From: Planctomycetota bacterium
GTDB lineage: Bacteria; Planctomycetota; UBA1135; GCA-002686595
Assembly (NCBI GenBank): GCA_020638835.1
Contig: JACKHV010000001.1
Coordinates: forward strand, 682,001-746,000
Length of the DNA: 64,000 nt
Direction: 5' to 3'
Shown here piece by piece: positions 1 through 9,600 of the stretch. The notes beneath the pieces were generated by a model. That model ran no database searches, had not been told where the DNA came from, and worked only from the letters and a program-made list of their open reading frames with translations. The stretch's first letter is position 1, and each line of letters starts with the position of its first letter. The translations under genes were made by a program, and so were the position numbers.

Positions 1-1
1 G

Positions 2-1027
2 GACCAGGGCGAGCTGCACGAGCGCATCCTCCCGTACGTGCCCGAGGACACGGCGCTGTTGATCTACGGCAAGGCCCGCCCCGGCGACCTCCTCAGCACG
101 ACCTTCGACGTGATGGAACCGGCGGCGCGCGACCTCGTGGCGGACGCGCTCAAGCAGTCCGGCAAGTACCCGGAGCTGCAGACGCTGATCGACGAACTCG
201 ACACCTCGCTGAAGAGCCGCTTCGCCGTGATCGTGCGCGTGAACGACTACCCGATCAGCGAGAACGACCCGCCGAACGACGGGCAGCCGGTGTTCGCCGT
301 CGCCTTGCTGACGTGGATGGAGCAGCCCGACAAGATCGAGGAACTGCGCAACACCATCGGCCACATGGGCACGCGCATCGGCCTGCAGCCGATCAAGCCG
401 GAGCACAGCTCGGGCTTCTACCGCAACAAGATCGGCGGCTACACGCAGTACGAGTACACCTCGCCCGCGATCCCGGGAACGGGCGTGATCGTGACGCAGA
501 GTACGCCGGACGGCATCTGCATCGTCAGCAACTCGGTCTACATGCTGAACCACTTGCTGAAGACCAGCACGCAGGGCGCACCGTCCTATCCGCGGCTCAC
601 GGACCGCGTCGACTTCGCGGCGCTGCTCGACGACTCGCTGCCGAAGGCGCAGCTCACGGTCTGGGCCGACCCGCGCAAGGCCGCGGGGACGCTGCGTACG
701 ATGAGCCGGCGCTGGGCCGAGGACTCGATCGTGATCGACTGGCGGCTCGAGCGCGCGAAGGTCGAGGCCCAGGTCCTGCGCGAGCAGTTCCCCGGCGAGC
801 AACAGGGTTCGCTGAGCACGGCGGTGCAGTCGCAGGTCGACGCGATCGTCGACCCGAAGCTCGACGAGCTGAAGGAACGGATCTACGCCGAGCAGGTCCC
901 CGCGCTGCAGCAGGAGACGCTGCGCAAGATCGAGTACTCCGAGGCGGTCACGGCCAGCCTGCTGCGCGTGAACTTCACGCCGAAGACGATCGACCTCAGC
1001 CTGCGCGTCGTCACCCCGATCGACTGA
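2..1027 (+). CDS. Hypothetical protein, 5' end cut by window edge
   Basis: The frame is open from the first bases to a TGA at 1025-1027, so at least 341 residues are visible and the true start lies outside the window. A GTG at 38 is in frame, but coding continues upstream of it (residues LHERILPYV), so it is probably not the start. I do not recognise the family. The visible part is mixed alpha/beta without a membrane segment and has a charged helical stretch near the end (VDPKLDELKERIYAEQ). The length and lack of motifs resemble large planctomycetal exported proteins of the DUF3352 kind, but that is a guess. A strong hairpin follows the stop. Confidence 0.75.
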   Translation, partial: DQGELHERILPYVPEDTALLIYGKARPGDLLSTTFDVMEPAARDLVADALKQSGKYPELQTLIDELDTSLKSRFAVIVRVNDYPISENDPPNDGQPVFAVALLTWMEQPDKIEELRNTIGHMGTRIGLQPIKPEHSSGFYRNKIGGYTQYEYTSPAIPGTGVIVTQSTPDGICIVSNSVYMLNHLLKTSTQGAPSYPRLTDRVDFAALLDDSLPKAQLTVWADPRKAAGTLRTMSRRWAEDSIVIDWRLERAKVEAQVLREQFPGEQQGSLSTAVQSQVDAIVDPKLDELKERIYAEQVPALQQETLRKIEYSEAVTASLLRVNFTPKTIDLSLRVVTPID

Positions 1028-1057
1028 TCCGCGCGTCGCGAGCGCGCTCCATGAAGC

Positions 1058-1093
1058 AGGGCGGCCGCCACCCGGCTGGGTAGCGGCCGCCCT
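1058..1093. terminator. Bidirectional terminator hairpin
   Basis: An 11-bp perfect GC-rich stem (AGGGCGGCCGC with its complement) encloses a 14-nt loop. It lies 30 bp after the stop of the first gene and 5 bp beyond the CCA end of the convergent tRNA gene, so it could end transcription from both sides. There is no long U tract. Confidence 0.6.
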
Positions 1094-1098
1094 CGTAA

Positions 1099-1186
1099 TG
1101 GTGCCCGGAACTGGAGTCGAACCAGCACGGGATATTATCCCACAAGATCCTTAGTCTTGCGCGTCTGCCAATTCCGCCACCCGGGC
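1099..1186 (-). tRNA. tRNA-Leu, anticodon AAG
   Basis: On the minus strand an 88-nt type II tRNA with encoded CCA can be folded. The acceptor stem GCCCGGG pairs with UCCGGGC (one G-U pair). The anticodon stem is CAAGA/UCTTG around the loop CTAAGGA, which puts AAG at positions 34-36 (plus strand 1150-1152). The variable arm is long (GGGATaatATCCC) and the T loop is TTCGACT. The D-region start GGCGGAATTGGCAGACGC is typical of leucine tRNA. AAG is an unusual anticodon in bacteria, where GAG normally reads CUC and CUU. Confidence 0.95.
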
Positions 1187-1352
1187 ACTTGATCGGGTCT
1201 CGAAGGCCCTCGCGGGCCGGCAGGGCGGCGGATTGTAGCGGCTCGTCCAAGCGGGGCAAGCGCTTTTGCGCTTTCCCTGTCGCCCGCCTGCGCGACGTCG
1301 CGGGCACCCGCGCGAGGGCTGCGGCGCGCGCGCTCGACGAGGTGCGCGAGCG

Positions 1353-1380
1353 TTGCAATTCGCCGCTCTCCGCGTAGCTT
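1353..1380 (+). promoter_or_regulatory. Possible sigma70-type promoter of the PFK gene
   Basis: TTGCAA at 1353-1358 and TAGCTT at 1375-1380 are separated by 16 nt and lie 41 nt before the ATG at 1422. The match to the consensus is only moderate. It is chosen because position and spacing are right. Confidence 0.3.
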
Positions 1381-1421
1381 CCAGTCCGCCCGCCTCCCCC
1401 GAACCCCAGCGAACTCCCGCC

Positions 1422-2636
1422 ATGTCCAAGCTCGTCGGCAATGCTCTGATCGGCCAGTCCGGTGGCCCCACCTGCGTCATCAACGAAAGCCTCGTCGGCG
1501 TGATCGAAGCCTGCACGGCCTCGGACGCGGTGAAGAACGTCTACGGCGCGGTGCACGGCATCGCCGGCGTGCTCGGCGAGCAGCTGATCGACCTGGGCCG
1601 CGAGTCGCGCGAGACGCTCGAGCGCGTCGCGCTCACGCCCTGCGCCGCGCTGCGCTCCGTGCGCAAGAAGCCGACGCGCGAGGAGTGCGAGCGCGTGCTG
1701 CGGGTCCTGCAAGCGCACGACGTGCGCTACTTCTTCTACATCGGCGGCAACGACTCGGCGGAGACCGCCCACATCCTCAACGAGATCGCCGTGTCGGAGG
1801 GCTACGAGGTCCGACTGTTCCACGTCCCCAAGACGATCGACAACGACCTGCGCGTCACGGACCACTGCCCGGGATACGGATCGGCGGCGAAGTTCGTCGC
1901 GTCGGCCTTCATGGGCGACAACCAGGACAACCGCAGCCTCCCCGGCATCAAGGTGGACGTCGTGATGGGCCGCCACGCGGGCTGGCTGACCGCGGCCAGC
2001 CTGCTCGCGCGCGAGCACGAGGACGACGGCCCGCACCTGATCTACGTGCCCGAGAACACGCTGACGATCGAGCAGTTCATCGGCGACGTCGACCGCATGT
2101 ACACGAAGCACGGGCGCTGCCTGATCGCGGTCTCGGAGGGCGTCCACGGGCCCGGCGGCGAGCTGCTGATCGAGAGCGCGGAGAAGGACTCGCACGGCAA
2201 CGTGCAGCTGTCGGGAACCGGCGCACTCGGCGACTTCCTCGCGGGCGAGATCAAGGCGAAGCTCGGCTCGAAGCTGCGCGTGCGCGCCGACACCTTCGGC
2301 TACTTGCAGCGCTCGTTCGCCGGATACCGCTCCGACGTGGACGCGCGCGAGGCGCGCGAAGTCGGTCGCACCGCAGTGCGCGTCGCGACCTCGGGCGAGC
2401 GCCCGCACGGCTCCGTCGTGATCCGTCGCGTCGGCACGGGTTCGGACTACGCCGCGGCCTTCGAGGTCGCGGAGCTGAAGGACGTCGCGCGCGAGACCCG
2501 CGACCTCGACCCCGGCTTCCTCAAGGGGCACTGCGACATCGACGCGTCCTTCCTCGACTACGTGCGTCCGCTGGTGGGGGAGATGCCGTCCGCGGCGCGG
2601 CTCTCCGACTTCGCGGTCGCGCCCAAGCTGGGCTGA
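1422..2636 (+). CDS. pfp: Pyrophosphate-dependent 6-phosphofructokinase
   Basis: A cytosolic glycolytic enzyme of 404 residues that phosphorylates fructose 6-phosphate reversibly with PPi. Family motifs are in order: GQSGGPT near residue 11 (phosphoryl donor loop), GGNDS near 107, PKTIDND near 137 and MGRHAGW near 183. PKTIDND with Lys, rather than PGTIDND, and GGND rather than GGDG mark the PPi-using type rather than the ATP type. The frame extends upstream to 1266, but the ATG at 1422 begins the conserved fold (SKLVGNALIGQSGGPT) and is the likely start. It stands alone between the tRNA and the respiratory operon. A membrane pyrophosphatase at 37-39 kb fits the same PPi-based energy use. Confidence 0.95.
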   Translation: MSKLVGNALIGQSGGPTCVINESLVGVIEACTASDAVKNVYGAVHGIAGVLGEQLIDLGRESRETLERVALTPCAALRSVRKKPTREECERVLRVLQAHDVRYFFYIGGNDSAETAHILNEIAVSEGYEVRLFHVPKTIDNDLRVTDHCPGYGSAAKFVASAFMGDNQDNRSLPGIKVDVVMGRHAGWLTAASLLAREHEDDGPHLIYVPENTLTIEQFIGDVDRMYTKHGRCLIAVSEGVHGPGGELLIESAEKDSHGNVQLSGTGALGDFLAGEIKAKLGSKLRVRADTFGYLQRSFAGYRSDVDAREAREVGRTAVRVATSGERPHGSVVIRRVGTGSDYAAAFEVAELKDVARETRDLDPGFLKGHCDIDASFLDYVRPLVGEMPSAARLSDFAVAPKLG

Positions 2637-2695
2637 GCCCCGCTCCACGCGCCGCGCGGCAGCCCCCCCGGCGCGAAGCTGCGGACTTCGTCGGA

Positions 2696-2725
2696 TTGGC
2701 GTCGGTCGCGCGCCGGGTCTACACT
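2696..2725 (+). promoter_or_regulatory. Possible promoter of the respiratory operon
   Basis: TTGGCG at 2696-2701 and TACACT at 2720-2725 are spaced 18 nt and lie 12 nt before the ATG at 2738, implying a very short leader. The same -35 word and spacing (TTGGCG-N18-TACTTT) occur before the gene at 31499, which slightly raises confidence. Confidence 0.4.
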
Positions 2726-2737
2726 CGGCGCGCCACC

Positions 2738-3694
2738 ATGAGCACCGAATCCAACACTCCGGCACCGCAAGGCGACGCGCCGACGACCTCCTCGCCCTAC
2801 CGCAACCTGTGGGTCCCGCTGGTCCTCGTGCCGGCGTTGATCGTCGTCGTGCTGGTCCTCGTGTTCCTCGCCTTCGGCGGCATCGTGGGCTCCGAGTCGA
2901 CGATCGCGGCCGACCTCGACACGGCCGTGCACGGCGGCGCGAACGAGCGCACGCAGGCGATCTTCAAGCTGACGCAGAAGATGCACGAGAACCGGCAGGC
3001 GGTCGAGCTGGGGCAACCCGAGCCCTGGGAGACCGGCCCCGACCTCGTGCCGAAGCTGGAGCAGGCCTGGCAGTCGCTCGACCAGGAGGGGGACTACCAG
3101 ATCCGCTACGTGGTCGCCGCGCTGCTCCTGCTCGAGGGGGACGAGCGCGCCGGCGAGTACATGGCCGAGTTCCTCGAGCTCGGCGAGGCGGACGACCCCG
3201 AGGGCGTCCTGCGGCGCAACGCGCTGATGAGCCTCGCGCTGGCGGGGGATCCGCGCGCGCTCGACACCGCGCTGGAGCTCGCGACGGACGACGACCGCGC
3301 GATGCGCGTCTTCGCGATGATGCTGCTCTCGCGCCTCGACGATGCCACGGCCGACGAGGCGCTCGTCGCCGGGCTCGTCGACGGCGAGCTGGAGGTGCGC
3401 GCCAACGCCGCGATCGCGCTGGCCGGCAAGTCGGACCCGCGCGCGGCCGAAGTGCTGCTCGAACTGATCGATCCCGCGACGATCGCGGGGGAGCGCGAGC
3501 GCCATCCCACGCGCTACCGGGACGCCGATGCTCCGCGGAACATCCGCATGACGGCGGTCGCGATGCTCGGTCGCCTCGGCCGACCCGAGGACGCGGAGTT
3601 GCTCCGCTCGCTCGCTAGTGGAGATGAAGACCTGGAAGTCCGCAGGGTGGCGGCGCAGGCGCTCGAGGGCCACCAGGCTGTCCAGGAGCGCTGA
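2738..3694 (+). CDS. HEAT-repeat protein with N-terminal membrane anchor
   Basis: A 318-residue protein. A polar N-terminal tail of about 25 residues is followed by one strongly hydrophobic segment (about 27-50, VPLVLVPALIVVVLVLVFLA). The rest is helical repeats of the HEAT/PBS-lyase type, for example RRNALMSLALAGDPRALDTA, RVFAMMLLSRLDDATADEAL and RANAAIALAGKSDPRAAEVL. Such repeats bind partner proteins. The C-terminal domain position relative to the membrane cannot be fixed from sequence. The gene lies about 200 bp before the Rieske gene on the same strand, so it may be an assembly or accessory factor of complex III, but this is inferred from position only. The long frame starting upstream is rejected in favour of this ATG. 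Confidence 0.85.
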   Translation: MSTESNTPAPQGDAPTTSSPYRNLWVPLVLVPALIVVVLVLVFLAFGGIVGSESTIAADLDTAVHGGANERTQAIFKLTQKMHENRQAVELGQPEPWETGPDLVPKLEQAWQSLDQEGDYQIRYVVAALLLLEGDERAGEYMAEFLELGEADDPEGVLRRNALMSLALAGDPRALDTALELATDDDRAMRVFAMMLLSRLDDATADEALVAGLVDGELEVRANAAIALAGKSDPRAAEVLLELIDPATIAGERERHPTRYRDADAPRNIRMTAVAMLGRLGRPEDAELLRSLASGDEDLEVRRVAAQALEGHQAVQER

Positions 3695-3898
3695 GCGCGG
3701 CATGAGCGCGCTTGCCTTCGCGCGGGCCTTGCGCCATCCTGCGCGGACCGAAACGGGATCCGACCCTCCCCGTCCCCTCCGTTTCCGGGGCGACGCGCCG
3801 CGTTCGTCACGGATCGGGGATGCCGGTCGGCACCCAGTTGTGCGGAGGAGTCGAGGGCTGTCCGTCCGCGTCGCCCCTCCTCCCGCTTGGAGGACAAT

Positions 3899-4477
3899 GT
3901 GAGCAACGACAAGAACGCATCGGAGAACGCGACCGAATCGTCGGAACAGGCGGCGCCGGCCCTGAACCGGATGCCGCTGCGCGGCGAGGTCTCGCGGCGC
4001 GGTTTCCTCTCCCTGCTCGGACTGGGCTGGGCGGCCTTCGCTGCGGCCAGCGCCGGACTGCTCGGCGCGGCGGTGCGCTTCCTCTTCCCGAACGTGCTCT
4101 ACGAGCCTCCGCAGGAGTTCAAGGCGGGCTTCCCCGCGGAGTACGCCGTCGGCCAGGTCGACGAACGCTTCAAGGCTGAGTACGCGGTCTGGCTCGTCCG
4201 GGAAGTCACCGGCTTCTACGCGCTCTCGACCGTCTGCACGCACCTCGGCTGCACGCCGAATTGGTTGCCCTCGGACGAGAAGTTCAAGTGCCCGTGCCAC
4301 GGCAGCGGCTTCATCAAGACGGGCGTGAACGTCGAGGGACCCGCGCCGCGACCGCTCGAGCGCTACCGCATCTTCCTCGCCGAGGACGGCCAGATCGTCG
4401 TCGACAAGAACCAGAAGTTCCAGGAGGAGAAGGGGCAGTGGACCATGGACGGTGCCTACCTCTTCTACGCCGCCTGA
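3899..4477 (+). CDS. Rieske [2Fe-2S] subunit of complex III
   Basis: A membrane-anchored iron-sulfur protein that takes electrons from quinol in the bc complex. The GTG at 3899 is preceded at 5 nt by GGAGG (3889-3893), so I prefer it to the upstream TTG at 3887. This gives 192 residues. SRRGFLSLLG (from about residue 32) is a twin-arginine-type signal followed by a hydrophobic anchor, as expected for a folded Rieske protein exported by Tat. CTHLGC (113-118) and CPCHGS (131-136) supply cluster ligands Cys113, His115, Cys131 and His134 and the disulfide pair Cys118-Cys133. Cytochrome b genes follow in the same direction. Confidence 0.95.
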   Translation: MSNDKNASENATESSEQAAPALNRMPLRGEVSRRGFLSLLGLGWAAFAAASAGLLGAAVRFLFPNVLYEPPQEFKAGFPAEYAVGQVDERFKAEYAVWLVREVTGFYALSTVCTHLGCTPNWLPSDEKFKCPCHGSGFIKTGVNVEGPAPRPLERYRIFLAEDGQIVVDKNQKFQEEKGQWTMDGAYLFYAA

Positions 4478-4644
4478 CGAGCTCCACGACTTCCGACCGG
4501 TTGCGCGCGAGCTGACCGGTTCCCAGCCATCCGGCCGCGTCGTCCATCCCGACCGGCCGCTCCGCGAACCGCACCTACCCCCTCGAACGAGATCCCCCTC
4601 CCCGCATCGGCGCACGCGTCGACTCGCAGGTTCCCAGAGGCTCC

Positions 4645-5421
4645 ATGGGCAAACTCACCGACTACGTCCAGAACACGCAGCTGTGGAAGTCCGTCTTCCG
4701 CCACGGCTATCCGGACACGCCGCGCAACCGGACGCTCGCCGTCCTGTCGAACTTCTTCCTCCACCTCCACCCGGTGAAGGTTCGGCGCAGCGGCATCCAG
4801 CTCTCCTACACCTGGTGCATGGGCGGGCTGACGTTCTTCCTGTTCCTGATCGAGACGATCACGGGACTGCTGCTGATGTTCTACTACCGCCCGACGGCGG
4901 ACCTCGCCTACCAGGACATCATGGCCCTGCGCGAGCACGTGCCGATCGGCATCATGCGCGAGCTGCACCGCTGGTCCGCGCACATGATGGTGATCACGGT
5001 CTGGCTGCACATGTACCGCGTGTTCCTGACCGGCTCGTACAAACCGCCGCGGGAGTTCAACTGGAACGTCGGCGTGATCCTGCTCGTGCTGACCCTGCTG
5101 CTCTCCTTCACCGGCTACCTGCTCCCCTGGGACCAGCTGGCGGTGTGGGCCATCACGGTGGGCACGAACATGGCCCGCGCGACGCCCTTCCTCGGTCACG
5201 AGGGCCCGGGCGCGTCTCTGATCAGCTTCGGAGGCCTGAACTTCATTCACGCCGGCGACGACGTGCGCTTCGGTTTGCTAGCCGGTCGCTTCGTCGGTGA
5301 GGGCGCGCTGCTTCGCTTCTACGTGCTGCACTGCGTCGGTATCCCGCTCGCGGCGGCAACGCTGATGGCCATCCACTTCTGGCGCGTCCGTAAGGACGGC
5401 GGCATCTCCGGCCCGCTCTAA
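4645..5421 (+). CDS. petB: Cytochrome b N-terminal half (b6-like)
   Basis: The di-haem core of complex III, 258 residues with about four membrane helices. Haem ligands are His108 and His122 in helix B (LHRWSAHMMV, WLHMYRVFLTG) and His229 and His244 in helix D (YVLHCVG, AIHFWRVRKDGG). There are 13 residues between the first pair and 14 between the second, which is the b6/Bacillus spacing rather than the mitochondrial one. The Qo-region segment GYLLPWDQLAVWA is present. The C-terminal half is a separate gene 43 bp downstream, so this is the split b6-IV arrangement. The start is the ATG at 4645; the 167 bp after the Rieske gene hold no gene. Confidence 0.93.
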   Translation: MGKLTDYVQNTQLWKSVFRHGYPDTPRNRTLAVLSNFFLHLHPVKVRRSGIQLSYTWCMGGLTFFLFLIETITGLLLMFYYRPTADLAYQDIMALREHVPIGIMRELHRWSAHMMVITVWLHMYRVFLTGSYKPPREFNWNVGVILLVLTLLLSFTGYLLPWDQLAVWAITVGTNMARATPFLGHEGPGASLISFGGLNFIHAGDDVRFGLLAGRFVGEGALLRFYVLHCVGIPLAAATLMAIHFWRVRKDGGISGPL

Positions 5422-5464
5422 CGAGAGGCTGGACCGGACCCCTAGACGCCGCACGGACTGATTC

Positions 5465-6556
5465 ATGGGTGAACAGATCAAGCACTTCGTCGACTGGCTG
5501 ACCCAGCCGACGCTCTACTTCTCGCTCTCGGTGTTGGCGATCTTCGCCATCCTGAAGTTCCGCGCCATCTTCTCGAAGACGTCGGTGATCGTCGCCTTCT
5601 TCGCGATCGGCACGGCCTTCTTCGTCTGGGCCTGGGACGATCCGAACTTCAACCGGATCATCACCAAGCCCGACAACGTCCCGATCCTCATCCTGCTGGC
5701 GTCGGTCGTGTACTTCAGCTGGCTGAGCCTGCACCGCGCGTACATCAACGATGAGCGGACGAAGAAGGGACTGCCGACGCTCGAGGGCGAGACCGGCAAG
5801 CAGAAGGTCTTCACCTGGCCGGACCTCGTCTACGTCGAGCTGATCTGCATGGTGCTGTTCCTCGCTCTGCTGGTCGTCTGGTCGATCAAGATCGGCGCGC
5901 CCATCGAGGAGCCTGCCGCGCAAGCGCGGACGCCCAACCCGTCGAAAGCGCCGTGGTACTTCCTGGGACTCCAGGAACTGCTCGTCTACTTCGACCCGTG
6001 GCTCGCCGGCGTGTTGCTGCCGAGCTTCATCATCGTCGGACTGTGCGCGATCCCTTACATCGACATGAACCCCAAGGGCAATGGCTACTACACCTTCGAG
6101 GAACGCCGCTTCGCGGTCAGCTTCTTCTGGGTGGGCTTCCTGCTCTTCTGGGTCTCGTTCGTGATCCTCGGCACCTTCCTGCGCGGTCCGAACTGGTCCT
6201 TCTTCGGACCCTTCGAGTACTGGGACCTGCACAAGTTGCCGCCGATGGTGAACGTCGACCTGTCGACGTACTTCTGGTTCGACCTGATGGGCAACTCGAA
6301 GGCACCGGCGGATCCGCTGGTGCGCGAGCTGCCCGGCATCGTCCTGCTGCTGGGCTACTTCGCGGTGTTGCCGGTGATCCTGCAGAAGCCGCTGATGGCG
6401 AAGCTGTTCGACGGCGAGCGTCGGCACCTCGTGCGCTACCACCTGATGATGCACCTGCTGCTCTGGTTCGGTCTGATCCCGATCAAGATGCTGCTGCGGT
6501 GGACGATCGACCTGAAGTACATCGTCGGCATCCCCGAGTGGTTCTTCAACATCTGA
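5465..6556 (+). CDS. Cytochrome b C-terminal half with extra membrane helices
   Basis: This 363-residue protein corresponds to subunit IV of b6f-type complexes but is more than twice as long (usual about 160). Residues 1-100 add about three membrane helices. The subunit IV-like core begins near FTWPDLVYVELI. It contains NPSKAPWYFLGLQELLVYFD, where the usual Qo motif PEWY is replaced by APWY, as in several bacterial menaquinol-type enzymes. More helices follow (SFFWVGFLLFWVSFVILGTF and PGIVLLLGYFAVLPVIL). Both neighbours are complex III genes, so the assignment is firm. The function of the added helices is unknown. Confidence 0.9.
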   Translation: MGEQIKHFVDWLTQPTLYFSLSVLAIFAILKFRAIFSKTSVIVAFFAIGTAFFVWAWDDPNFNRIITKPDNVPILILLASVVYFSWLSLHRAYINDERTKKGLPTLEGETGKQKVFTWPDLVYVELICMVLFLALLVVWSIKIGAPIEEPAAQARTPNPSKAPWYFLGLQELLVYFDPWLAGVLLPSFIIVGLCAIPYIDMNPKGNGYYTFEERRFAVSFFWVGFLLFWVSFVILGTFLRGPNWSFFGPFEYWDLHKLPPMVNVDLSTYFWFDLMGNSKAPADPLVRELPGIVLLLGYFAVLPVILQKPLMAKLFDGERRHLVRYHLMMHLLLWFGLIPIKMLLRWTIDLKYIVGIPEWFFNI

Positions 6557-6611
6557 CGATCCGCTCGGACGAAGCGCTCTAGAGCTCCCCTCCACACTTC
6601 TTGGAAGCCCC

Positions 6612-9600
6612 ATGGCTGATCGCGGCGATACCCACTACTCCGTCCCTCGCTTGAACCTCTGGTTCACGATCTCGAGCGTGTTGCTCCTGATCGCGTCCGT
6701 TTGGATGGTGGTCGACGACTGGAACGCGCCCTGGAAGCGCTTTCAGAAGGAGTTCCGCGAGATCGAGGTGACCCGCGCCGAGACGCGGCTCCGCGAGGCG
6801 GACATGCAGGCGGCGCAAGCGGAAGAGACGCAGCTGCAGGCGGAACTCGACAGCAAGCTGTCGGCGTCCGGCGACTACAAGAACCGCCTCGCCGAGCTGA
6901 AGTCCGAACTCGCCGACCTGAAGGGCGATCGCTTCACGAAGTCGGAAGCCGCGAAGAAGGCGAAGCAGGAGTACAACTGGGCGCGCTGGCAGGTCGAGGA
7001 ACACCGCGTCGAAGCGGGGGACCCGGGCTACGGCGTCGAGGAACTCGACGAGAAGGAACGCATCTCCAACGAGCTCGCCGGCCTCAAGGAAGCCGCCGAC
7101 TTCGCCGTCTCCGCCAAGGAGGACGAGATCAAGCAGGCGGAAGCCGCCGTCACCGCGATCGAGTCGGAGATGAAGAAGGCGACCAAGGACCTCGAGCTCG
7201 TCCGCAAGAAGCTCGAGAAGCTGGCGCCCTCGCAGGCCCCCGAGCAGGTCGCGAACTTCATCCGTGACTTCCCCGGCCTCGACTTCATCGACCCGAAGAA
7301 CAAGGTCGAGAAGGTCGTGCTCGACGACCTCACCTTCGAGCTGAACTTCACGAAGAAGAAGCGCATCGACATGTGCCAGACATGTCACCAGGCGATCGAC
7401 CTCGAGGGTTACGAGGAAGGCGGCGTCGGCCTCGACGCGGAGACGCCGCTCGCGCAACCCTACCTGTCGCACCCGCGCCTCGATCTCTTCTTGACCGCCA
7501 AGTCGCCGCACCCCAAGTCGAAGATCGGTTGCACGATCTGCCACCGCGGAGGCGGGGAAGCGCTGCAGTTCACGCGCGTCGACCACCGCCCGATGGGCGA
7601 CCCCAAGTCGGAGGAGTGGGGCGAGGAGTGGCACGAGGAGTACCACTGGCACAAGCAGCACCACTGGGACTACCCGATGCTGACGGTCGACAAGACCGAA
7701 GCCAGCTGCGTGCAGTGCCACAAGACGACCATGGACCTGATCGCGGACGACGCGCCGACGGTCAGCAAGGGTTACGAGACCTTCGAGCGCTACGGCTGCT
7801 ACGCCTGCCACAAGGTCGACTGGTTCCCGACCAAGCGCAAACCGGCGCCGACGCTCAAGCGACTCGCCAGCAAGCTGCAGCGCGACTGGGTCGCGTCCTG
7901 GGTCGCGAACCCCAAGGCCTTCCGTCCGACGACGTGGATGCCGCAGATCTTCCACCTCGAGAACTACGGCCCCGAAGACGTGGTCGTCGTGTCGAAGTGG
8001 TCCGAAGGCGAACCCATCCTCGGCCAGCAGTGGAACGACACCGCGGTGGCCTCGATCACGTCCTTCCTCTACTCACAGGACCAGAGCCAACCGCTCCCGG
8101 CGATCCCCGTCGCAGGTGACGCCGAGCGCGGTCGCGAAGTCTTCCGCGTGTCGGGCTGCCTCGCGTGCCACAACCTCTCGGGCTTCGAGGGCGAGGAACT
8201 GATGACCAAGGACCTCGCGTTCGAGCCGAACGCGACGAACGTCCATGGTCCCAACCTGCGCGGCGTCGCGACCAAGACCACACCTGAGTGGATCTACGCC
8301 TGGATCAAGGATCCCGCCGCGTACTGGCCCGAGACGCGCATGCCCAACCTGCGCCTCTCCGACCAGGACGCCGCCGACATCACGGCGTACATGACGGAGG
8401 ATCCCGACGGTCACTTCCACGACGTCCCGGACGGCTGGGAAGTGAAGGAGTCGCCGACGGACGTCGAGACGCTGCGCGAACAAGCGCGTTGGTTCTTCTC
8501 GCGCCTCGGTCGCGACGAACTCGAAGCGCGCTTCGCCGGCCAGAACCCCGAGTTCCCCTGGAACGACGCCGAGACGCTGCGCATCGCGGTCGGCGAGAAG
8601 TTCGTCTCCAGCCAAGGCTGCTTCAGCTGCCACGAGGTGACGGGCTACGAGGACGCCAACCCGATCGGAACCGAACTCTCCAACTGGGGCTCGAAGACCG
8701 TCGACAAGCTCGACTGGGGCGTGCTGCCCTCGATCTTCGAGAAACAGTTCGGCTGGTCGCTCGACCACCGCGAGCAGTACAAGACCTACCGGGAACACTG
8801 GCTCCGCGAGAAGCTGCACAACCCGCGCATCTTCGACCGCGAGAAGACCAAGAACCCGACCGAGAAGCTGCGCATGCCGTATTTCGCCTTCGACGACGAA
8901 CAGGTCGAAGCGCTGATCACCTTCGTGGTGGGCCTCGTCGACGACGAAGTCCAGCGCGCGAAAATGGTGCCGACGGCGGGCCAGCAGGCGATGAACGACG
9001 GCATGCGCGTCGTGCGCCGCATGAACTGCGAGGCCTGCCACCAGCTCGAGCCGGGACAGGTCGAAGTGATCGGCGAGGACGGCAACCCGCACGTCCTGTC
9101 CGCCGAGCTCCTCGCGCTCGGTGACGACACGATGCCTCCGGTGCAGCGCGACCTCGCGGCGCTCGACGATGCTCTCGCCGCCTACCAGGAGTGGTACGAC
9201 GAGGAGATCGAAGAGGTCGGCGTGCGCCTGCTAGAGCCGGAACCCGGCTTCGGCGTGCCCGGCGCGGCGATCTTCTACCCGCGCGATCGGATCGTCTCGG
9301 TGAGGGCTCCCAAGGGCGGCGACTTCGTGCGCACGCTGACGAGCTACTACTTCCGCGGCATCGAGATGTACGACGCGGAGGCGGAGAGCGAGGAGGACGC
9401 CTACTACGGCTGGAACCTCGGTGAGAACGGCGAGGTCGAGGACGTCGACGGCCAGCTGCGCCCGTACTTCGAAGAGCAGTACGACAAGATCCGCTGGACC
9501 TTCGCTCCGCCCGTGCTCTGGAACGAGGGCTTCAAGCTGCAGCGCGAGTGGTTCTACTCCTTCCTGAAGGACCCGGTGCCGCTCCGTCGTCAGATGCGCG

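Noticed and set aside
1011..2765. Long antisense open frame (584 codons) across the PFK gene
   Set aside because: Shadow of high-GC codon bias; composition is Arg/Ala/Val/Asp-rich and no domain is seen, while the plus strand is a clear enzyme. The same reasoning removes the long frames antisense to the respiratory genes, hppA, and the FHA and carboxypeptidase-like genes.
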